A DNA stretch of 64,000 nt from CBDDFN01 sp965227065 (GTDB lineage: Bacteria > Pseudomonadota > Alphaproteobacteria > SPJN01). Positions 56,914 to 64,000 of this stretch are shown here, in pieces (positions within the stretch are counted from its first letter, which is position 1; every line of letters starts with the position of its first letter). The position numbers were made by a program, and so were the translations under genes. The stretch is from positions 1 to 64,000 of the forward strand of contig CBDDFN010000010.1 in the NCBI GenBank assembly GCA_965227065.1. The letters run 5' to 3'. The notes under the pieces are model-generated. The model made no database searches and was not told the DNA's origin. It was given only the letters and a program-made list of their open reading frames with translations.

Positions 56914-57615
56914 ATGACCCACTTCACCAACCCTGTCTTTGTCGGGCTCGACACGCCCGACCTTGAAACCGCCCGCGCCCTCGCCACAACCATCAAAGAC
57001 CATGTGGGCGGGCTGAAACTCGGGCTTGAATTTTTCAACGCCCAGGGCCCCGCCGGGCTGGACGCGATGGCCGATATCGGCCTGCCGATCTTTGCCGACC
57101 TCAAATTCCACGACATCCCGAACACGGTTGCAGGCGCCATCCGCTCGATCAGCCGGACCAAACCCGCCATCATCAATATTCACACCACAGGCGGACCGGC
57201 GATGATGGAGGCCGCCCGCAAGGCGACCGATGAGGCCGGTCCAGACAAGCCGCTCTTGATCGGGGTCACAGTCCTCACCAGCCTTGATGAAGCCGATATG
57301 GGCCGGGTGGGGATGCGCGGTGCCCCCGCCGATCAGGTCTTGCGGCTTGCCACGCTCGCCTATGAATGCGGGCTCGACGGGGTGGTGTGCTCGCCCCTTG
57401 AAGTTGAGATGCTGCGGGCTGAACTGCCGCGCGACTTCACATTGATTGTGCCGGGCATTCGTCCTACATGGTCTGAAACAGGCGACCAAAAACGCATCAT
57501 GACGCCGAAACAGGCGCTTTCCGCCGGGGCGGACATTCTTGTCATTGCCCGGCCCATCATCAAAGCCGATGACCCGGCACAAGCGGCACGCAAAATTGCC
57601 GAGGAGCTGAACTGA
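56914..57615 (+). CDS. pyrF: Orotidine 5'-phosphate decarboxylase
   Basis: Makes UMP in pyrimidine synthesis. 233 aa TIM barrel. The catalytic Asp-Lys pattern is in FADLKFHDIPNTV (residues about 61-73). GIRPTWSETGDQKRIMTPKQAL is the phosphate-binding C-terminal segment. Three bases before trpF, start of a pyrF-trpFBA-accD-folC operon. Confidence 0.97.
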   Translation: MTHFTNPVFVGLDTPDLETARALATTIKDHVGGLKLGLEFFNAQGPAGLDAMADIGLPIFADLKFHDIPNTVAGAIRSISRTKPAIINIHTTGGPAMMEAARKATDEAGPDKPLLIGVTVLTSLDEADMGRVGMRGAPADQVLRLATLAYECGLDGVVCSPLEVEMLRAELPRDFTLIVPGIRPTWSETGDQKRIMTPKQALSAGADILVIARPIIKADDPAQAARKIAEELN

Positions 57616-57618
57616 CCC

Positions 57619-58287
57619 ATGACGGTTGAAGTTAAAATTTGCGGCCTGAAAACCCATGCCGCCGTCGAAGCGGCCCTGAAGCACGAAGTTGATTATCTCG
57701 GGTTTGTGTTCTATCCGCCTTCGCCCCGCTTTGTGACGCCCAAGCAGGCCGCCGAACTTGTGACCGAGGTTCCCGAGCTGGTGGTCAAAACCGGCCTGGT
57801 GGTCGACGCCACCGACGAAATGCTCGACGTGATCATGAAGGCCTTCCCGATGGACATGATCCAACTGCACGGCAATGAACCGCCTGAGCGCTGCGATGAG
57901 CTGCGCGAGCGTTTCGGTGTGCCGATTTGCAAGGCCTTGTCCGTTGCGACCAAAGATGATGTCCGCCGCGCCTTTGACTATGAAAACCATGTCGATCTTT
58001 TGCTGTTTGACGCCAAACCGCCGCAAAAGACCAAGGATGGCAAGGATGCGCTGCCCGGTGGCAATGGCGAGGCGTTTGACTGGTCCTTGATGCAGCATTC
58101 GGATTTCGAAGCCGCCTGGATGTTGTCAGGCGGGCTGACCCCGCAGAACGTCATCCGCGCGATTGAAATGACCGGCGCGGAAGCCGTCGATGTCTCCTCA
58201 GGCGTTGAAACCGCGCGCGGTGACAAGGACCCCGACCTGATCAGTGCCTTTCTGGACATCGTCCATGGTTATGGAGCCGAAGACTGA
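57619..58287 (+). CDS. trpF: Phosphoribosylanthranilate isomerase
   Basis: Third step of tryptophan synthesis. 222 aa. The general base Cys is in KICGLKTHAAVEAAL (residue 7), and the general acid Asp in LLFDAKPP. SGGLTPQNVIRAI and DVSSGVE complete the phosphate site. The stop overlaps the trpB start by one base (TGATG). Confidence 0.96.
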   Translation: MTVEVKICGLKTHAAVEAALKHEVDYLGFVFYPPSPRFVTPKQAAELVTEVPELVVKTGLVVDATDEMLDVIMKAFPMDMIQLHGNEPPERCDELRERFGVPICKALSVATKDDVRRAFDYENHVDLLLFDAKPPQKTKDGKDALPGGNGEAFDWSLMQHSDFEAAWMLSGGLTPQNVIRAIEMTGAEAVDVSSGVETARGDKDPDLISAFLDIVHGYGAED

Positions 58288-59528
58288 TGGCCGAACCCAA
58301 CAGCTATTACACCGCGCCCGATGAAAATGGACGCTTTGGCCTGCATGGCGGACGCTTTGTGGCCGAAACGCTCATGCCGCTGATCCTTGATCTTGAACAG
58401 GCTTATGAAGACGCCAAGAAGGACCCTGCCTTTCACGACGAAATGCAGGTGTTTCTGCGCGATTATGTCGGCCGGCCAAGTCCGATGTATTATGCCGAGC
58501 GGCTGACCGAGCATTATCGGGACCAAGCCGGGGACCCCGCACTTGGTGCCAAAATCTATTTCAAGCGCGACGAGCTCAACCATACCGGCGCGCACAAGAT
58601 CAACAATTGCCTGGGCCAGATCCTGCTCGCCAAGCGCATGGGCAAAACCCGCATCATCGCTGAAACCGGCGCGGGACAGCATGGCGTCGCGACCGCCACG
58701 GTTGCCGCGCGCTTTGGCCTACCCTGCGTTGTCTATATGGGCGAAACCGATATTGAGCGACAAAAGCCCAATGTCTTCCGCATGAAGCTTCTGGGGGCCG
58801 AAGTCCGCGCGGTCAAATCAGGCTCCCGCACGCTCAAAGACGCGATGAACGAGGCGCTGCGCGACTGGGTGACCAATGTCCATGACACGTTCTACATCAT
58901 CGGCACGGTGGCGGGACCGCATCCCTATCCGGCCATGGTGCGCGACTTTCAGCGCGTCATCGGCGATGAAGCCAAAGAGCAGATGATGGCGCGTGAAGGC
59001 CGTCTTCCCGATCATCTGGTCGCCTGTATTGGCGGGGGCTCCAACGCCATGGGGCTGTTTTATCCCTTCCTTGATGACAAAGACGTCCACATTGTCGGCG
59101 TTGAAGCCGCAGGCCACGGTATTGAAACCGGCCAGCATGCCGCCTCGCTGACTGGCGGACGGCCCGGCGTGTTGCACGGCAACCGCACTTATCTGCTGCA
59201 GGATGAAGACGGCCAGATCACCGAAGCCCATTCGATCTCGGCGGGCCTCGATTATCCCGGCATCGGGCCAGAACATAGCTGGCTTTATGATCTGGGCCGG
59301 GTTGATTATGTGTCGGCCACCGACCAGGAAGCGCTTGATGCCTTCCAGCTGCTGTGCCGGACCGAAGGCATCATTCCCGCGCTGGAACCCAGCCATGCGC
59401 TTGCGCAAGTGGCCAAGATGGCCCCCAAGCTGCCGCGCGATGAGATCATTGTGATGAATTTGTGTGGCCGGGGCGACAAGGACATTTTCACCGTCGCCGA
59501 TGCGCTGGGAACGGAGATCGACGAATGA
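58287..59528 (+). CDS. trpB: Tryptophan synthase beta chain
   Basis: PLP enzyme that condenses indole and serine. 413 aa. The PLP lysine is in NHTGAHKINNCLGQ, and the glycine-rich phosphate loop in IGGGSNAMGLF. GETDIERQKPNVFRMKLLGA is characteristic. It overlaps trpA by four bases. Confidence 0.98.
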   Translation: MAEPNSYYTAPDENGRFGLHGGRFVAETLMPLILDLEQAYEDAKKDPAFHDEMQVFLRDYVGRPSPMYYAERLTEHYRDQAGDPALGAKIYFKRDELNHTGAHKINNCLGQILLAKRMGKTRIIAETGAGQHGVATATVAARFGLPCVVYMGETDIERQKPNVFRMKLLGAEVRAVKSGSRTLKDAMNEALRDWVTNVHDTFYIIGTVAGPHPYPAMVRDFQRVIGDEAKEQMMAREGRLPDHLVACIGGGSNAMGLFYPFLDDKDVHIVGVEAAGHGIETGQHAASLTGGRPGVLHGNRTYLLQDEDGQITEAHSISAGLDYPGIGPEHSWLYDLGRVDYVSATDQEALDAFQLLCRTEGIIPALEPSHALAQVAKMAPKLPRDEIIVMNLCGRGDKDIFTVADALGTEIDE

Positions 59529-60367
59529 GCGTGTCTTTCGAAACCCGCATCGACCGCAAATTTGCCGCGCTCAAGCAGGAAGACCGCGCCGCGCTGGTCA
59601 CCTTTGTGACCGCGGGCGATCCTGACCTTGAAACCGGACAAGCCATTTTGAACGGATTGCCCGGTGCGGGGGCCGATCTGATCGAGCTGGGGATGAGCTT
59701 CACCGACCCCATGGCTGAAGGCCCGCCCATTCAGGCCAGTTCCGAACGCGCGCTCAAGGCCGGAATTACGGTCAAAAAAGTGCTCGCGATGGTGGCCGAG
59801 TTCCGCAAGGCCGACGACACAACCCCGATCATTCTGATGGGCTATTACAATCCGATCTATGCGTACGGCAATGACGCCTTTCTTGCCGACGCCGCCAAAG
59901 CCGGGGTTGACGGGTTGATCATTGTTGATCTGCCGCCCGAAGAAGATGAAGAGCTGTGCCTGCCCGCCATGAAACACGGCATCAATTTCATCCGGCTGGC
60001 GACGCCGACCACCGATGACAAGCGCCTGCCGCAGGTTGCCGCAAACGTCTCGGGCTTTCTTTACTATGTCTCGATCGCCGGGATCACCGGCACCGCGACC
60101 CCTGATATGAGCGTGGTCGGCGCCCAGGTGGACCGGCTGCGCAAGGGCTGCCCGCTGCCGATCTGTGTCGGCTTCGGCATCAAGACCCCCGAACACGCCG
60201 CCGCCGTGGCCCGCATCGCCGATGGCGCCGTCGTCGGCTCGGCCCTGGTCAATGCCGTGCGCGACAGTCTGGACGGGTCAGGCACCGCGACCGAACAGAC
60301 GGTTTCCGCCGTGCTCAATTTGGTGCAGGATTTGGCCAAGGGAGTGAGAGAGGCGCGTCATGGCTGA
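59525..60367 (+). CDS. trpA: Tryptophan synthase alpha chain
   Basis: Cleaves indole-glycerol phosphate and channels indole to TrpB. 280 aa. Catalytic Glu in LIELGMSFTDPMAEGPPIQ and Asp in GLIIVDLPPEE. The start is the ATG within the trpB stop (ATGA). It overlaps accD by eight bases. Confidence 0.97.
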   Translation: MSVSFETRIDRKFAALKQEDRAALVTFVTAGDPDLETGQAILNGLPGAGADLIELGMSFTDPMAEGPPIQASSERALKAGITVKKVLAMVAEFRKADDTTPIILMGYYNPIYAYGNDAFLADAAKAGVDGLIIVDLPPEEDEELCLPAMKHGINFIRLATPTTDDKRLPQVAANVSGFLYYVSIAGITGTATPDMSVVGAQVDRLRKGCPLPICVGFGIKTPEHAAAVARIADGAVVGSALVNAVRDSLDGSGTATEQTVSAVLNLVQDLAKGVREARHG

Positions 60368-61337
60368 TAATGAAGGCAAGAAAGAGAACTGGCTGACCGC
60401 ATTGCGGCCGAAATTCTCACGGGTTTTCCAGACCGAAACCCGCGAAACGCCGGACAATTTGTGGCACAAATGCCCCAAATGCGGCCAGATGCTGTTTCAT
60501 CGCGATCTTGAAGCCGCGCTCAATGTCTGCAGCCATTGCGGCCATCATATGCGGCTTGGCGCGCAAAAACGGCTTGAAAGCGTGTTTGACGGCGGAACCT
60601 TTAAACCGCTCACTCTGCCCGATGTCGCCGCCGATCCGCTGAAATTCCGCGACCAGAAAAAATATTCCGACCGGCTGCGCGATGCCCGCACCAAGACCGG
60701 CCTGCAAGACGCCATCGTGGCCGGTGCCGGGACCATCGACAAGGTGCCCTTGACGGCGCTGGCGCAGGATTTCTCCTTCATGGGCGGGTCCATGGGTATG
60801 GCCACCGGCGAGGCGATCATTACAGCCGCCCGCCACGCGGTCGACCACAAGACCGCCTTTGTGATTTTTGCCGCCTCGGGCGGGGCGCGCATGCAGGAAG
60901 GCATCCTGTCGCTCATGCAATTGCCGCGCTCGACCGTAGCGGTGCAGGAAGTGAAAGAAGCGGGCCTGCCCTATATTGTCGTGCAGACCGACCCGACCAC
61001 CGGCGGTGTGTCTGCCTCTTACGCCATGTTGGGCGACATCCATATTTCCGAGCCCAATGCGCAGATCGGCTTTGCCGGGGCGCGCGTGATCGAACAGACC
61101 ATCCGCGAGAAACTGCCTGAAGGCTTCCAGCGGGCGGAATATCTGCTGGAACATGGCATGGTCGATATGGTCGTGCCGCGCAGCGAGATGCGCCCGACCC
61201 TGTCGCGCATCATCCGGCATTTGATGAACAAGGGCGAAGCCCCTGACGGCACACAGATTGAACCTGATCTGTTTACCGCGCCGGGTCCGGCCAAGCCCAT
61301 GCCGGAGCCGCCGCCCGCGTCCGCTTCCACACCATGA
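60360..61337 (+). CDS. accD: Acetyl-CoA carboxylase carboxyltransferase beta subunit
   Basis: With AccA, moves carboxyl from biotin to acetyl-CoA in fatty acid synthesis. 325 aa. The zinc ribbon CPKCGQMLFH...CSHCGHH is at about residues 38-61. SGGARMQEGILSLMQ is the acyl-CoA-binding turn. It has a Pro/Ala tail. ATGA overlap with folC, the standard trp-accD-folC arrangement. Confidence 0.97.
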   Translation: MADNEGKKENWLTALRPKFSRVFQTETRETPDNLWHKCPKCGQMLFHRDLEAALNVCSHCGHHMRLGAQKRLESVFDGGTFKPLTLPDVAADPLKFRDQKKYSDRLRDARTKTGLQDAIVAGAGTIDKVPLTALAQDFSFMGGSMGMATGEAIITAARHAVDHKTAFVIFAASGGARMQEGILSLMQLPRSTVAVQEVKEAGLPYIVVQTDPTTGGVSASYAMLGDIHISEPNAQIGFAGARVIEQTIREKLPEGFQRAEYLLEHGMVDMVVPRSEMRPTLSRIIRHLMNKGEAPDGTQIEPDLFTAPGPAKPMPEPPPASASTP

Positions 61338-62608
61338 CCCAAAAGTCAGACATCATCCTTGAGCGGATGATGGCCCTGCATCCCAAGCTGATCGACCTTC
61401 ACCTTGATCGGGTCGAACGTCTGTTGGCCGCGCTTGATCATCCCGAACAGGCGGTCGGGCCTTGCGTTCATGTCGCCGGAACAAATGGCAAGGGCTCAAC
61501 TGTTGCCACGCTTGAGGCGATGGCTCTGGCGCAGGGATTGAGCGTCAATCGCTATACCTCGCCCCATCTGGTGCGCTTTCACGAGCGCATCGCCCATGAC
61601 GGCACGCCGATTGATGAGGCACAATTGAGCGCGGTTCTGGCGGCTTGCGAAGACGCCAATCAGGGCGCGGCGATCACCTATTTTGAAATCACCACCGTGG
61701 CGGCGTTTGAAGCCTTCCGGCAGCGGCCCGCTGATCTCACCCTGCTGGAAGTCGGGCTGGGCGGCCGGTTTGATGCCACCAATGTGCTGACCCCTTCCGT
61801 TTCAGTGATCACCCCGGTGGCGATGGATCATCAGCAATTTCTCGGCGACACGATTGAAGCGATTGCGGGCGAGAAAGCCGGTATCATCAAACCCGGCGTG
61901 CCGGTGGTGGTTGGCCCGCAATGCCATGCCGCGCTGTCGGTGATTGAGGAGCGCGCCGAGACGCTTCGCGCCCCTTTATGGGTCCATGGCCAGGACTGGA
62001 CCGTGTGGGAGGAGCGCGGGCGGCTGATCTATCAGGATGAGCATGGCCTGCTTGATCTGCCGCTTCCTAATCTGAACGGTGCCCATCAGATCCACAATGC
62101 CGGGGCCGCGATTGCCGCCAGCCGCGCCGCAGACCTGCCGATTGATGAACAAGCGATGGAGCGCGGCCTCCGCCAGATCCGCTGGCCCGCCCGCCTGATG
62201 CCACTGCCCGCCCATCCGTTTTTGAAGGCGCTGCCCGATGGGGCCGAGCTGTGGCTTGATGGCGGTCATAATCCGGCCGCCGGTCAGGCGCTCGCGCAGT
62301 TCATGGCCGAGCGTGCAAACCGTGACCCCAGACCGCTGGTTCTGATTGCGGGCATGCTCAACACCAAGGATCAGCAGGGCTTTTTCATGCCCTTCGCGCC
62401 GCTTGAACCGCAAGTTCTGTGCGTGCCGATCGAAGGCGAGCCAAGCGCCACACCCCCTGAAACTCTCGCTCAAAAAGCACAAGCCGCCGGGTTGGAAGCG
62501 GCGGCTTTCGCGTCTTTGTCTGAAGCGCTGGGGACCATCGCACAGACGGCCCCGCGCGTGCTGATCTGCGGCTCGCTTTATCTTGCAGGCCAGGTGTTGC
62601 GCGCCTAG
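61334..62608 (+). CDS. folC: Folylpolyglutamate synthase / dihydrofolate synthase
   Basis: Adds glutamate to dihydropteroate and folates. 424 aa. P-loop VAGTNGKGSTVATLEAMA (about 48-65), SPHLVRFHERI and the Mur-ligase LEVGLGGRFDATNV are seen. LDGGHNPAAGQAL is the late conserved motif. It overlaps the convergent DoxX gene by four bases. Confidence 0.96.
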   Translation: MTQKSDIILERMMALHPKLIDLHLDRVERLLAALDHPEQAVGPCVHVAGTNGKGSTVATLEAMALAQGLSVNRYTSPHLVRFHERIAHDGTPIDEAQLSAVLAACEDANQGAAITYFEITTVAAFEAFRQRPADLTLLEVGLGGRFDATNVLTPSVSVITPVAMDHQQFLGDTIEAIAGEKAGIIKPGVPVVVGPQCHAALSVIEERAETLRAPLWVHGQDWTVWEERGRLIYQDEHGLLDLPLPNLNGAHQIHNAGAAIAASRAADLPIDEQAMERGLRQIRWPARLMPLPAHPFLKALPDGAELWLDGGHNPAAGQALAQFMAERANRDPRPLVLIAGMLNTKDQQGFFMPFAPLEPQVLCVPIEGEPSATPPETLAQKAQAAGLEAAAFASLSEALGTIAQTAPRVLICGSLYLAGQVLRA

Positions 62609-63105
62609 CGCTTTTTGCCAGTCAGCAGCGGTCCTGCAAACTGGTCAACCGAAAACAGACCCGGCCCTTTGGCGATCAGGATCAGCAAGGCACCGGCCCA
62701 GAAAATGTGATCAGACCACAGGTTCGGATAGACGAAAAACTGAATGACAAAGGTCATCCCGAAGAGCGCCAGCGCGCTCAGCCGCGTGGCAAGGCCCGCC
62801 CATAGCAGAACCGGTATGGACAGCTCCATATAGGTCGCCAGCGTTGCGGCCAGTTCAGGCGGCAGCACCGGCACCTGATATTCTTCCTGAAACAGGAAAA
62901 CTGTGGTTTGTGTCACACCATAGTCGGCGTCAATCTTGGTGTGGGCGGATTTCCAGAACACCATGCCCACGCCAATGCGCGTCATCAAAAGCGCGAGCGA
63001 CGCAATCAGCGTGTGACCAAGCGCGGTATAGAGCGCCGCAATCTTGCCGCCCAGCCCGCCGAGCAGCCCGGGGCTTTCAAATCCGTTTTGTTCAATCGTC
63101 GCCAT
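62605..63105 (-). CDS. DoxX family membrane protein (bufferin operon)
   Basis: About 166 aa with four membrane segments; GVGMVFWKSAHTKID and YPNLWSDHIFWAGALL are DoxX-like. DoxX genes end bufferin operons (bufA, bufB, bufC, bufD-like), whose peptides protect against copper. GGAGGG lies four bases before the ATG at 63105. The start overlaps the DUF2063 gene by 14 bases. Confidence 0.88.
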   Translation of the reverse strand: MATIEQNGFESPGLLGGLGGKIAALYTALGHTLIASLALLMTRIGVGMVFWKSAHTKIDADYGVTQTTVFLFQEEYQVPVLPPELAATLATYMELSIPVLLWAGLATRLSALALFGMTFVIQFFVYPNLWSDHIFWAGALLILIAKGPGLFSVDQFAGPLLTGKKR

Positions 63106-63904
63106 CATTCCCTCCATGTCCCATGATCGATGGTGTTCCCAGCAGTTCAGCAGTGATCAGCGCGGCAAGGGCAGGGGAGCCATTCATCCCCATCGCTTCC
63201 ATCACCACACCCAGTTGCTCGCCCGCAGCGAGGCGTTCAAACAGATGGGCTGCAATCTCGCCCACCCGCATCACCTCGACCTCAAGATGGGGGCGCGCGA
63301 TAATGATGAAGACCGGCTCTGTATCAAGCTTGATTTCCGCAAGCGAGAAAGACGCGCCGGGCTGATGGGCTTCCCAGATCTGATCGACCGGCCAGGGCGA
63401 GCGCATCAGACGCGCGCTGGCAATCGGCTTCCATTGCGATTGCGACAGCGCCTCGGGATCCGCCTGCGTCAAGGTTTGCGCATCGGCAGGCTTCTCGTCA
63501 GCGGCGTGGAAACTTTCCGCCCACGCCCATTCGAGCCGTGCCACATCGCCCAGATAGGGAACCGTTTTGGCCGGCTCGAACCGGTCGATAAACCCCGGCA
63601 GCTCACCGCCATACTCAAACAGCGCAGCGCTGTGCGGCGGGTGCTGCTCAACAAAGCGGATCGCCATGGCTTCAAAAAATTGCTCGCCCACCAAAGCCGC
63701 GCAGACCGGAAAGCTCGACGCGAGACTTTCAGCCAAAAGGATGCGGACCGTGTTGGCGTGAATTTGCAGACGCTGGCGCGGGTCAAGCCCGTTGGGCGTG
63801 ATGGTCGCCGACAGGGTTTGCGGCAGCGCGGTGTCAGCCCGCACCCCCTTCAAGACGGTCTCGGCAAACGCCCCTTGCAGCGCCTCAAGCTTGGGATCAG
63901 CCAT
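63092..63904 (-). CDS. DUF2063 protein, BufC-like partner of a DUF692 enzyme
   Basis: 270 aa. The DUF2063 N-terminal pattern LQGAFAETVLKG and RLQIHANTVRILLAESLASSFPV is clear. In bufferin and methanobactin-type systems this protein presents the precursor peptide to the DUF692 iron enzyme. Its ATG overlaps the DUF692 stop by eight bases. Confidence 0.88.
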   Translation of the reverse strand: MADPKLEALQGAFAETVLKGVRADTALPQTLSATITPNGLDPRQRLQIHANTVRILLAESLASSFPVCAALVGEQFFEAMAIRFVEQHPPHSAALFEYGGELPGFIDRFEPAKTVPYLGDVARLEWAWAESFHAADEKPADAQTLTQADPEALSQSQWKPIASARLMRSPWPVDQIWEAHQPGASFSLAEIKLDTEPVFIIIARPHLEVEVMRVGEIAAHLFERLAAGEQLGVVMEAMGMNGSPALAALITAELLGTPSIMGHGGNDGDD

Positions 63905-64000
63905 GGGCCGTTCCCATCACACGCTCTTCCGACAGGATGCGTTCGGCCAGTTGGGCCTGATTGACCAGTGTCGCAAGGTCAGGCACGGCACTGTCCCATT
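63897..64000 (-). CDS. DUF692 family protein (BufB-like multinuclear iron oxidase), partial
   Basis: Only the last 33 codons are in the window: WDSAVPDLATLVNQAQLAER and on to VMGTAHG, then TGA. The WDxxVPxLxxL pattern before the C-terminus is typical of DUF692, and the DUF2063-DoxX order supports it. In this family the enzyme turns peptide cysteines into copper-binding heterocycles. The precursor peptide gene should lie just beyond the right edge. Confidence 0.75.
   Translation of the reverse strand, partial: WDSAVPDLATLVNQAQLAERILSEERVMGTAHG

Overview
The window is a high-GC alphaproteobacterial chromosome segment. This rests on gene order rather than one marker: ubiG, lysC, ptsP, prfA and prmC lie together with a DUF4167 gene, a DUF1178/nitrilase/glutaredoxin/comF run and clpB. 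A second run holds tRNA-Ala, an FYDLN-type acidic protein, aroA, cmk, rpsA, sppA and ihfB. Genes for making and importing glycine betaine suggest a salt-tolerant organism. I cannot name the genus.

Layout. (1) 1-5.6 kb: an rRNA operon on the minus strand (16S, tRNA-Ile, tRNA-Ala, 23S; the 23S 3' end and 5S lie outside). Its spacers carry five copies of a multi-hairpin element whose stems covary. (2) 5.9-36.9 kb: mostly core genes for cell wall, chaperone, ubiquinone, lysine/threonine, isoprenoid, translation termination, arginine and SecA functions. It ends in a less usual sulfotransferase / small membrane protein / arylsulfotransferase-like operon. (3) 37.1-50.6 kb: an accessory segment between two convergent tRNA-Ala genes (anticodons CGC and GGC). 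Each gene is followed by tandem repeats that copy the tRNA 3' end. (4) 50.7-62.6 kb: core genes again (aroA-cmk-rpsA-sppA-ihfB-pyrF-trpFBA-accD-folC). (5) 62.6-64 kb: the end of a bufferin-type operon (DoxX, DUF2063, partial DUF692).

The accessory segment is the most interesting part. It holds glycine and sarcosine/dimethylglycine methyltransferases (betaine from glycine), a BCCT transporter and a MarR regulator of the type that controls compatible solutes elsewhere. It also holds an N-carbamoyl amino acid amidohydrolase-like gene, an operon with a urea-transporter-like sodium symporter and two tiny membrane proteins, a carbamoyltransferase that lacks the aspartate side-chain ligands, and a long asparagine-synthetase-like amidotransferase. 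Carbamoylation plus amidation of glutamine would give N-alpha-carbamoyl-L-glutamine 1-amide, a known osmolyte of halophilic purple bacteria. I propose this locus as a candidate pathway for that solute or a close relative.

Three genes of this segment carry four apparent +1 frameshifts, all beside short G or C runs, whereas I found none elsewhere. This is either local sequence error or real, recent and possibly reversible inactivation. Functional statements are inferred from sequence alone; no searches were run.
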